The position numbers and the translations under genes are program-made. Shown piece after piece: positions 1 to 5,407 of a stretch of 5,838 bases of DNA; within the stretch, counting starts at the first letter, position 1, and each line of letters starts with the position of its first letter. Source of the DNA: Pseudomonadota bacterium (lineage in GTDB: Bacteria > Myxococcota_A > Polyangia > Haliangiales > Haliangiaceae); NCBI GenBank assembly GCA_023430775.1, contig JAEYYY010000355.1:1-5838 (forward strand). Direction: 5' to 3'. Below the pieces are notes generated by a model. That model had not been told where the DNA came from, made no database searches, and was given only the letters and a program-made list of their open reading frames with translations.

Positions 1-762
1 ATGCGCGACGGCGACATGGCGAACGCGATGCTGCTCGATGCCAAGGCCGAGGATTGCTTCACCGCCGTCGGCGACTTCCGCCATGCCTGCATGCAGCGCG
101 CGAACGTCGGCTACGGCGAGCTGATGCTCGGCGCGTTCGCCCGCGCGGAGCGATCGTGTCGCGAGGCGATCGCGGGCGCCGAGCGCATCGGCTTGACGCA
201 GATCATCAGCCAGGCCAACCACAACCTCGGGCTCGCCGTCGCGCGGCAGGGGCAGCTCGACGACGCGCGCGCGATCGAGACCGCAGCCCTCGAGGACTTC
301 CTCGCGCACGAGAACCGCAAGCTCGCCGCTGCCGCGCACGATTACCTCGCGATCATCGAGATGCTGGCCGGCAATCCGCTCGCCGCGATCGAGCACGCGC
401 GCGCCTCCGTCGCCGAGGCCGCCGATCAGCCGAGCACGCTCTGCCAGTACCTCGGCACGCTGTCGGCCGCGCTGCGCCTCGCCGGAGACAGCGCCGGTGC
501 CCTCGAGGCAGCGATCGAGGGCATGGCGATCGTCGAGTCGCACGGCCCGCCGGAGGAAGGCGAGAGCGCGCTACGGCTCGCGTACGCCGAGGCGCTCCAC
601 GCGAGTGGCCGGCGCGACGCAGCCAGGCGCGCGATCCGCGACGCGGCACAGGTCGTCGAGGTCGCGGCGTCGAAGATCAAGAATGACAACTGGCGCGCGA
701 GCTACCTGAAAGACGTCGTCGAGAACGCCGCGATCCTGCAGCTCGCCGCCGCCTGGAGCTAG
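1..762 (+). CDS. TPR-repeat protein, C-terminal part (5' end outside window)
   Basis: The reading frame is open from base 1 to a TAG at 760-762, giving 253 visible residues. The ATG at base 1 has no visible upstream sequence, so it is probably an internal Met and the gene is 5'-truncated by the window. The protein is almost wholly alpha-helical, with about five TPR-like units near residues 32-62, 71-100, 110-140, 148-177 and 187-218. Each carries the small-residue and Gly pattern of TPR helix pairs (for example NLGLAVARQGQLDDA). The last ~25 residues (NWRASYL...VVENAAILQLAAAW) resemble, from memory, the C-terminal tail of large myxobacterial Ser/Thr kinase/AAA-ATPase/TPR regulators. No kinase or ATPase domain is visible here, so that assignment is inference. 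TPRs mediate protein-protein contacts. No signal peptide or membrane segment is seen, so a cytoplasmic location is likely. The stop overlaps the stop of the convergent glycosyltransferase gene. Confidence 0.8.
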   Translation: MRDGDMANAMLLDAKAEDCFTAVGDFRHACMQRANVGYGELMLGAFARAERSCREAIAGAERIGLTQIISQANHNLGLAVARQGQLDDARAIETAALEDFLAHENRKLAAAAHDYLAIIEMLAGNPLAAIEHARASVAEAADQPSTLCQYLGTLSAALRLAGDSAGALEAAIEGMAIVESHGPPEEGESALRLAYAEALHASGRRDAARRAIRDAAQVVEVAASKIKNDNWRASYLKDVVENAAILQLAAAWS

Positions 763-792
763 ACGGCGCGCAGGTGCGCCTTGCGCGGCGGC
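745..792. other. GC-rich hairpin over the convergent gene ends
   Basis: GCCGCCGC at 745-752 pairs perfectly with GCGGCGGC at 785-792. Inside it, GGCGC at 765-769 pairs with GCGCC at 776-780. The two convergent genes stop within this structure (CTAG at 759-762). It has no T-tract on either side, so it is not a classical intrinsic terminator. It could slow both polymerases or be a chance product of Ala/Arg-rich coding sequence. There is no non-coding space between the genes for any other terminator. Confidence 0.3.
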
Positions 793-1787
793 ACGCGCTC
801 GGGCTCGTCCGGCCAGTCGGGCTTGCGCAGATACTGGAGCAGGCCGCTCGCGAAGCCGGCGCCGTGCGACGCGTGGAGCACCGGGAAGATCGCCCAGATC
901 GTGGGGATCGCGCCGATGCCGACCTTCGCGCCGACCCGCACCGCCTCGGCACCGGTCGCGAGCGCGTAGGTCGCGAACGCCGCACCGGCGACGGGCCACA
1001 GCGGTGGGATCGCGAGCAGCGTGGCCGCACCCGCGACCATCAGGAACGGGATCGCGGGACGCACCGTCGGGAACCGGCCGAGCTTGAGCAGCGTCCGCGC
1101 GCGGCCGCGACCGTACCGGTAGTACTGGGTGGCGAGCGACTTGAACGAGTCGCGCGGGTAGTAGTGCACGACGATGTCGCGCGACAGATAGATCTGACCG
1201 CCGGAGTCGAGGATGCGCTGGTTGAGCTCGGCATCCTCGTTGGTGATGGCGCCCGGATCCCACAGGCCGATGGTCTCGAACACGCGCCGGCGGAATGCAC
1301 CGAGGAACACGGTGTCGACGAAGCCCTCCTCCTCGGACGACCGATAGCGCGCGTTGCCGACGCCGAGCGGGCTATCGAGGGCTGCGCACAGCGCGCGCTG
1401 GAACGCCGACTTCGCGCGAGCGCGCTGCGCACCACCGACGTTGTCGGCGCCGGTCTTCTCGAGCGTCTCGACGCAGGTCCGGACGTAGTCGGGCGCGTAC
1501 TCGGCGTGGACGTCCATGCGAACGATGATGTCGCCGGTCGATTGCTTGACGATCAGGCCGAGCCCGGCGGCCTGGAGCTTGGCCGGGTTGTCCACCATCT
1601 TGATCCGCGGATCGGCGGCGGACAGCCGCGCCAGGATCTCGCGCGTCCTGTCGGTGGACCGACCATCGGCGACCAGGATCTCGATCAGGTCGGCAGGGTA
1701 GTCCTGCTTCTGCACGCTGGCGATGCACGCCTCGATGAAGTGCTCCTCGTTGTAGGCGGGCATCGCGATCGTGACGCGCGGTTTCAT
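759..1787 (-). CDS. Family 2 glycosyltransferase, ExoA-like, membrane-anchored
   Basis: Predicted 342-residue glycosyltransferase (GT2, GT-A fold) of the type of rhizobial succinoglycan protein ExoA, which transfers a sugar from a nucleotide donor to a lipid-linked intermediate. Visible hallmarks in order: N-terminal VTIAMPAYNEE (5-15), nucleotide-binding VADGRSTDRT (39-48), RMDVHAEY (90-97) at the DXD metal-site position, NVGG (116-119), GVGNARYR (142-149), VDTVFLGAFRR (157-167), NEDAELNQRI (183-192) with the likely catalytic acidic pair, and QYYRYGRGR (221-229). Hydrophobic stretches at about 245-275 and 285-304 suggest membrane segments, so the catalytic domain faces the cytoplasm. The chosen ATG at 1787 gives the usual MKPRVTI start and has AGGGAG 12 nt upstream. 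ATGs at 1799 (AGGGAG abutting) and 1817 (TAACATG coupling to the transporter stop) are alternatives. It follows the transporter gene by 31 bp, so co-transcription is likely. The donor sugar and acceptor cannot be told. Confidence 0.9.
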   Translation of the reverse strand: MKPRVTIAMPAYNEEHFIEACIASVQKQDYPADLIEILVADGRSTDRTREILARLSAADPRIKMVDNPAKLQAAGLGLIVKQSTGDIIVRMDVHAEYAPDYVRTCVETLEKTGADNVGGAQRARAKSAFQRALCAALDSPLGVGNARYRSSEEEGFVDTVFLGAFRRRVFETIGLWDPGAITNEDAELNQRILDSGGQIYLSRDIVVHYYPRDSFKSLATQYYRYGRGRARTLLKLGRFPTVRPAIPFLMVAGAATLLAIPPLWPVAGAAFATYALATGAEAVRVGAKVGIGAIPTIWAIFPVLHASHGAGFASGLLQYLRKPDWPDEPERVPPRKAHLRAV

Positions 1788-1799
1788 GTTCACTGACAT

Positions 1800-1805
1800 C
1801 TCCCT
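1800..1805 (-). promoter_or_regulatory. Shine-Dalgarno candidate for the glycosyltransferase
   Basis: On the minus strand AGGGAG lies 12 nt before the ATG at 1787 and directly against the ATG at 1799. It is too close to serve 1799 and slightly far for 1787, so it favours the 1787 start without settling it. Confidence 0.4.
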
Positions 1806-1818
1806 GGGGGCCGCCATG

Positions 1819-2655
1819 TTAGCGCGTCTTGCGAGCAACGTGGATGCCAGCGCCGAGGACGAGCGAACCGCCGACGATCGCGAGAGGACGCAGGGCTTCG
1901 TCCCACACCAGGACCCCGACGGCGACCGCGACGAGCGGTTCTGCAAAGGTGAGCACTGCCGCACGTGCGCTTCCGATCCGGGCCACCCCGACGGCGAACA
2001 CCACGCCCGAGCCGGCGCCGATCGAGGCGGCCCCGGCCGCGAGTAGGCCGGCATCCGCCATCGCGATCTCTCCGGTGTAGGCAAGCACCAGCGGGGCGAG
2101 GATCACGGCGCCCACCAGCGAGTGGTAGGCCATGGCCTTCCAGGCGCCGACCTCGATCGCGAGCCGGCGCACCACGAACATGTTGCCCGCGTAACAGGTC
2201 GCCGAGATCACGCCGAGCGTGGCACCGAGCGCCGCCCCTTCGACCGACTCGGCCCACGGCTCGAGGATGATCACCAGGCCGGCGAGGGCGACCAGCGCCG
2301 CCGGCACCACGCCCTTGCTCGGCACCTTGTCGATCTTCGGGGCGGCGAGCGCGATCAGGATCGGAGCCACGTAGTGCGAGAGCACCGCGATCGCCACGGT
2401 GGTGACGTTGATCGCCGCGAAGAACGTCAGGATGTTGAGGACGTCGAACGCGGTGTTGGCGAGGATCAGCAGGACCTTGCGGCGCGTCCACGCGACCGGT
2501 GGTCCTCGCAAGGCGAACGGCAGCGCGACCAGGCCCATCACCACGAACAGGATCGGGCTGGTCACCGTCGGCGGCAGCCCGGTGGGCCGGAGGAACAGGC
2601 TCCAGGTCCCCCACGACGCGGCCGCGAGCGTGACCATGAGGAGACCGGCGACCAC
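1819..2655 (-). CDS. EamA/DMT-family membrane transporter
   Basis: A 278-residue (GTG at 2655) or 272-residue (ATG at 2637) very hydrophobic protein with about ten membrane helices in two homologous halves, the standard EamA (drug/metabolite transporter superfamily) layout and length. Signatures: AAASWGTWSLFLRP in the first helix (11-24), SHYVAPILIALAAP (93-106) near the end of the first half, and the corresponding FAEPLVAVAVGVLVWDEAL (237-255) in the second half. It acts in the inner membrane. Family members export or exchange amino acids, metabolites or, in flippase-like members, lipid-linked sugars; the substrate cannot be predicted. I prefer GTG 2655 because it supplies a full-length first helix, as is usual in the family; neither start has a clear Shine-Dalgarno. 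The stop TAA at 1821-1819 is followed after one base by an ATG and then the glycosyltransferase, so the two probably form an operon. The gene is divergent from the 2686 lipoprotein. Confidence 0.9.
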   Translation of the reverse strand: MVAGLLMVTLAAASWGTWSLFLRPTGLPPTVTSPILFVVMGLVALPFALRGPPVAWTRRKVLLILANTAFDVLNILTFFAAINVTTVAIAVLSHYVAPILIALAAPKIDKVPSKGVVPAALVALAGLVIILEPWAESVEGAALGATLGVISATCYAGNMFVVRRLAIEVGAWKAMAYHSLVGAVILAPLVLAYTGEIAMADAGLLAAGAASIGAGSGVVFAVGVARIGSARAAVLTFAEPLVAVAVGVLVWDEALRPLAIVGGSLVLGAGIHVARKTR

Positions 2656-2684
2656 GAAGGTGTATCTTCGGAGGCGGAGGTCTC
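2641..2684. promoter_or_regulatory. Dyad-symmetric element in the divergent gap
   Basis: Two nested inverted repeats share one axis at 2662/2663: GAGACC (2641-2646) with GGTCTC (2679-2684), and CGAAG (2655-2659) with CTTCG (2666-2670), plus several further symmetric bases between them. The element almost exactly fills the space between the ATGs at 2637 (minus) and 2686 (plus). It could be an operator for a dimeric regulator of both genes, or an RNA hairpin covering the lipoprotein ribosome binding site. No convincing -10/-35 pair was found here, so promoters may lie inside the neighbouring coding regions. Confidence 0.35.
2676..2680 (+). promoter_or_regulatory. Ribosome binding site of the Cys-rich lipoprotein
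   Basis: GGAGG lies 5 nt before the ATG at 2686, an ideal spacing. It fixes this start against the much longer upstream open frame, which runs antisense through the transporter gene. Confidence 0.8.
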
Positions 2685-2685
2685 G

Positions 2686-3561
2686 ATGACAAGGTGGCCA
2701 GCCATCACCATCGCCCTGGCGATCTCGGCGTGCGAGCACGGCCAGACGCCGCCTCCCGGCTGCGGCAACGGCGTCCTCGATTTCGGCGAGCAGTGCGACG
2801 ACGGCAACGACGAGCCCGACGACGGCTGCGATCAGTGCCTGCGTCCCAACAACTGCGGCAACGGCCTGCTCGACTTCGACGAGCAGTGCGACGACGGCAA
2901 CACCATCGACGGCGATGGCTGTAGCTCGAGCTGCTTCGTCGAGGGACAGCTCAGCGGGTTCATGACCTCGGTGTGGACGTTTCAGGATCTCGACGGCACC
3001 GTCACCGGCTGCCCGGTCGGGTTCCCGCAGATCGCCATCATCATGCTCGGTCAGCTGAGCGGAACGTTCGTCGAGAGCTTCGATTGCGCGACAGGCTCGG
3101 GCTTCAGCCAGCAGCTGCCGCGCGATCTGTTCACCGTGCACGCCCAGGTGATCTCGATGGACGGGGCGCAGGTGTTCGCGACCTCGCTGCCGCAACAGGT
3201 CGACCTCCGCTTCGGTGATGGCATGTTCTCGACGGTGATCTTCAACGACGCCGGCTTCTTCGCCATGTCGTGGGTGCTGCGCGGCGCGGTGACGAACAAC
3301 GTCCTCAATTGCGCGCAGGCCAACGTCGCGGCAATCGAGATCGCGACCACCCCGAGCGGCACGGTCGATCTACTCGACTGCACCGCGGGCACCGGCTTCA
3401 CCTCTGCGCTCGCGGCCGGTTCTTACACCGTGTCGACCACCGCCGAGACCGCGAGCTCGCAGACTGTCGGCACCGCCACACCGCTCGCGAGCCAGACGAT
3501 CACCGTGCCGAACGGCATCACCGGCATCGGCACGATCGAGATCCCGATCGCCGGGATGTGA
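2686..3561 (+). CDS. Lipoprotein with two myxobacterial Cys-rich repeats and a duplicated C-terminal domain
   Basis: A 291-residue predicted lipoprotein. Residues 1-16 form a short signal peptide ending in lipobox ISAC, with Cys16 the lipidated residue; Glu at +2 does not match the E. coli inner-membrane retention signal. Two tandem copies of the myxobacterial cysteine-rich repeat (TIGR02232/DUF4215 type) follow, from C26 to C51 and from C57 to C83. Each has CGNG, EQCDDGN and two more Cys, presumed disulfide-bonded outside the cytoplasm. Residues ~88-291 look all-beta and contain two ~99-residue units, each with a Trp, two Cys and a DC-x-x-G-x-GF motif (W97/C109/C134 and W196/C209/C232). I do not recognise this domain; a beta-sandwich is plausible. 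The function is unknown: surface or outer-membrane binding or structural roles are possible, and no catalytic motif is seen. The gene is divergent from the transporter and has a strong ribosome binding site. Confidence 0.88.
   Translation: MTRWPAITIALAISACEHGQTPPPGCGNGVLDFGEQCDDGNDEPDDGCDQCLRPNNCGNGLLDFDEQCDDGNTIDGDGCSSSCFVEGQLSGFMTSVWTFQDLDGTVTGCPVGFPQIAIIMLGQLSGTFVESFDCATGSGFSQQLPRDLFTVHAQVISMDGAQVFATSLPQQVDLRFGDGMFSTVIFNDAGFFAMSWVLRGAVTNNVLNCAQANVAAIEIATTPSGTVDLLDCTAGTGFTSALAAGSYTVSTTAETASSQTVGTATPLASQTITVPNGITGIGTIEIPIAGM
2761..2934 (+). repeat. Two tandem Cys-rich repeat units, 93-bp period
   Basis: Unit 1 spans 2761-2838 and unit 2 spans 2854-2934. Their first 48 bases differ at only four positions by my count, and the encoded peptides share CGNG-L-DF-EQCDDGN. 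The second halves diverge. The near-identity at DNA level suggests a recent duplication or gene conversion between units. Confidence 0.85.
2974..3558 (+). repeat. Internal ~99-residue domain duplication in the lipoprotein
   Basis: Unit A begins at W97 (2974) and unit B at W196 (3271). The order of landmarks is the same in both: Trp, Cys 12-13 residues later, then an SGT-V stretch, a second Cys within DC-x-x-G-x-GF 23-25 residues after the first, a Leu followed by a Y/F-TV strand, and a closing strand with (D/N)G. Divergence is high at both protein and DNA level, so the duplication is old. Confidence 0.6.
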
Positions 3562-3586
3562 TGGCAGTTCGGAACGACAGAGATTC

Positions 3587-3614
3587 GCCGCGACCCTGAC
3601 AGGCGTGTCGCGGC
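3587..3614 (+). terminator. Candidate hairpin terminator after the lipoprotein gene
   Basis: GCCGCGAC (3587-3594) pairs perfectly with GTCGCGGC (3607-3614) around a 12-nt loop that can itself form CCT/AGG pairs. It begins 26 nt after the stop. There is no T-tract behind it, so if it terminates it does so as a GC-only hairpin or with Rho. A second GTCGCGGC at 3633-3640 can pair with the same left arm. Confidence 0.4.
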
Positions 3615-3648
3615 TCGGCGGACCGCCGGCAAGTCGCGGCCGGTAACC

Positions 3649-3686
3649 CCACGGTCTCACGTCGATCGATGCGGCACGTTCCGTGG
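3649..3686 (+). other. Inverted repeat in the leader of the propeller lipoprotein
   Basis: CCACGG (3649-3654) pairs with CCGTGG (3681-3686), and ACGT at 3659-3662 can pair with ACGT at 3676-3679 inside it. The structure lies between the presumed terminator and the Shine-Dalgarno hairpin. Together these three hairpins account for most of the 157-bp gap 3562-3718. It may be part of a structured leader or an operator; no promoter could be placed with confidence. Confidence 0.25.
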
Positions 3687-3695
3687 TCAAGCGTC

Positions 3696-3714
3696 CCTCC
3701 GTTCGCAACGGAGG
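3696..3714 (+). promoter_or_regulatory. Hairpin sequestering the ribosome binding site
   Basis: CCTCCGTT (3696-3703) and AACGGAGG (3707-3714) form a perfect 8-bp stem with loop CGC. The right arm contains the Shine-Dalgarno GGAGG (3710-3714), which ends 4 nt before the ATG at 3719. The left arm contains CCTCC, the same sequence as the anti-Shine-Dalgarno of 16S rRNA. In mRNA the ribosome binding site would be fully paired, so translation of the 3719 gene probably depends on opening this stem. Confidence 0.6.
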
Positions 3715-3718
3715 ATTC

Positions 3719-5398
3719 ATGCGATCGCTTGGCATCATGCTTCTCGCCGCCTGCGGCGCGGGCGGACTCGAAGACAGTGATTTCGGAGCACCGTCGGCCG
3801 ACGCGCCGTCGGGAACGCCGCAGTGCTTCTCGTCGAGCGAGTGCCCCGTAGGCTTCATCTGCTCCGAGTTCGGGACCTGCGTTCCGCCGCCACCGCCACC
3901 CACCGATGCCGGTGGAGGCGATGCGCCGCCTCCGCCGGAGGTCGAGTACAAGCTGTCCGAGCCGACCAGCTCGCGCCGCTACGTGTGGGTGGCGATGACC
4001 GAACAGGATCGGCTGGCGAAGATCGATGGTGCCAGCCTCGAGGTGGTGTCCGTCGAGGTCGGCGATCAGCCGCGGATCCTCGCGACCCTGCCCAACACCG
4101 ATACCGCGGTCGTGCTCGACAGCAAGAACGCGGCGGCGACCGTGGTGCGGGCATCGACCGGCAACGTGGCGAGCGAGCTGTATCCGACGCTGCCGAACCT
4201 CAACCGCCTGGCGGTCGCGCCCGGCGGCAGGCATGCCACGGCGTTCTTCGATCTCAACAAGGCGATCGTCGATGCCGGCGGCCTCGACGCGGTGGGCGAG
4301 GTCGGCTCGTTCCAGGACGTCACCGTGCTGGCGGTCGGCTCGCAGCGCTCGGTCGATCTGACCGTCGGCTTCCGGCCGCGCGAGATCGAGCACGATGCCA
4401 CCGGTCGCTACGCATTCGTCGTCACCGACGACGGCATCTCGGTGATCGATCTGCCGGCGATGACCGCGGGCGGGCCGAGCATCGTGCCGCCGATCCCGAT
4501 CATGGAAGACGTGTTCGCCGACACCACCGGCGTCGAGGTCGACGTCGTGTCGTCGGGACAGTTCGCGATCGTGCGGCGCCCCGATGTCGCGGAGCTTCGC
4601 GTGGTCAGCTTGCTCGGCCCGACGGCGGGGCAGGGCACGACCATCACGTTGCCGCAGGTGCCGAGCGACATCGATCTCGCACCCGACGGACAGCGCGTCT
4701 ACGCGGTGTTCCGCAACCCGGCCGGGCTCGCGGTCATCGACATTCCCGGCGATGTCGCCAACCCGGCGGGCATCACGTTCATCGATCTCGCAGCGGCGAC
4801 CAGCGGCTCGCTGGTGCTCTCCGAGGATGGCAAGCGCGGCCTGCTGTTCACCAACGCCACGCTCGACGAGCGCATCACGGTGGTCGAGCTCGATCAGCCG
4901 GGCTTCCCGCGCCACACCTATCCGCTGCAGAAGGCGGTGCTGACCGTCGGCTTCGATCCGACCGGCAGCAAGGCCGTGGTGCTGCACGCACGCGCGCCCG
5001 GCGACCCCGAGCAAGCGACCACGTTCGACGACTACATCGATCGCAAGCCCGGCTACTCGGTGCTCGATATCGGCAGCGGGTTCGCGAAGCTCCAGATCAC
5101 CGAGGTCAACCCGTCGCGCTTCACGTTCGCGAAGACGGCGCCGCGCGCGTACGTCACCCTCGACGGCGGCGACCAGGAAGGCGCGTTCGTCGCGGTCCAG
5201 CAGCTCGAGCTCGATAGCGGTGTCGTCCGCACGATCGAGCTGGGCTCGCCGCCCGAGTCGATCGGCGTGCTGCCGGACTCCAACAAGATCTTCGTCTCGC
5301 AGCGCCATCCCCTCGGGCGCGTCAGCTTCATCGACGTCGAGACCAGTCAGGTCCGGACGCTCACGGGCTTCGACCTCAACAGCCAGATCATCGATTAG
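3719..5398 (+). CDS. Beta-propeller lipoprotein with a four-Cys motif and proline-rich stalk
   Basis: A 559-residue predicted lipoprotein. The ATG at 3719 is preceded by GGAGG at 4-nt spacing and gives a very short signal peptide with lipobox LAAC (Cys12). The in-frame GTG at 3683 would spoil the signal peptide. Next come four evenly spaced cysteines, C36, C42, C48 and C54 (C-x5 three times, with CPxGxxC), then a flexible stalk with six prolines (56-61) and four more (70-73). From ~88 to the end there are repeated beta-strand units of the YVTN/WD-like type: hydrophobic strand, P/EDG-type turn, 'YAVF/FVV' strand, then 'xVIDI/L'. Examples are DLAPDGQRVYAVF and SFIDVET at the C terminus. I count about eight blades. 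The protein should sit on the cell envelope and bind a partner or ligand; no enzyme active site is recognised. It is probably co-transcribed with the next lipoprotein gene, whose start is only 9 nt downstream. Confidence 0.88.
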   Translation: MRSLGIMLLAACGAGGLEDSDFGAPSADAPSGTPQCFSSSECPVGFICSEFGTCVPPPPPPTDAGGGDAPPPPEVEYKLSEPTSSRRYVWVAMTEQDRLAKIDGASLEVVSVEVGDQPRILATLPNTDTAVVLDSKNAAATVVRASTGNVASELYPTLPNLNRLAVAPGGRHATAFFDLNKAIVDAGGLDAVGEVGSFQDVTVLAVGSQRSVDLTVGFRPREIEHDATGRYAFVVTDDGISVIDLPAMTAGGPSIVPPIPIMEDVFADTTGVEVDVVSSGQFAIVRRPDVAELRVVSLLGPTAGQGTTITLPQVPSDIDLAPDGQRVYAVFRNPAGLAVIDIPGDVANPAGITFIDLAAATSGSLVLSEDGKRGLLFTNATLDERITVVELDQPGFPRHTYPLQKAVLTVGFDPTGSKAVVLHARAPGDPEQATTFDDYIDRKPGYSVLDIGSGFAKLQITEVNPSRFTFAKTAPRAYVTLDGGDQEGAFVAVQQLELDSGVVRTIELGSPPESIGVLPDSNKIFVSQRHPLGRVSFIDVETSQVRTLTGFDLNSQIID

Positions 5399-5401
5399 GA
5401 G
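5397..5401 (+). promoter_or_regulatory. Ribosome binding site overlapping the upstream stop
   Basis: AGGAG overlaps the TAG stop of the 3719 gene and lies 6 nt before the ATG at 5408. This arrangement implies translational coupling of the two lipoprotein genes. Confidence 0.75.
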
Positions 5402-5407
5402 CCACCC

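Noticed and set aside
1..3. ATG at base 1 as the true start of the TPR gene
   Set aside because: No upstream sequence is available and the TPR array appears already in progress, so the window edge probably cuts the gene.
774..1796. 340-codon open frame on the plus strand opposite the glycosyltransferase
   Set aside because: It is Arg/Asp/Gly-rich with no recognisable motif and is fully antisense to a gene with clear GT2 motifs. It is a typical shadow of GC-rich codon use.
1788..2084. N-terminal extension of the glycosyltransferase frame to an ATG at 2084
   Set aside because: It overlaps the 3' part of the transporter gene in another frame, gives a Ser/Arg/Pro-rich tail unlike GT2 proteins, and adds nothing conserved.
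2663..2668. TATCTT as a -10 box for the 2686 gene
   Set aside because: Only four of six bases match, no -35 is present at the right distance, and the start point would fall on or beside the Shine-Dalgarno.
2122..2685. Upstream extension of the Cys-rich lipoprotein frame
   Set aside because: It would bury the signal peptide and lipobox behind 188 low-complexity residues antisense to the transporter. The ATG at 2686 has an excellent ribosome binding site.
2656..3195. N-terminal extension of the transporter frame to an ATG at 3195
   Set aside because: The extra residues are antisense to the Cys-rich lipoprotein, and their Val/Ala/Leu runs mirror its GAC/GGC codons. EamA proteins normally start just before the first helix.
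3571..3600. GGAAC at 3571 as the -35 of an ECF-sigma promoter for the 3719 gene
   Set aside because: No convincing matching -10 lies at the proper spacing, and the element overlaps the likely terminator of the preceding gene.
3518..5308. 596-codon open frame on the minus strand opposite the propeller lipoprotein
   Set aside because: Low-complexity Arg/Asp/His composition, no signal or domain, and antisense to a well-supported gene with a ribosome binding site and lipobox.
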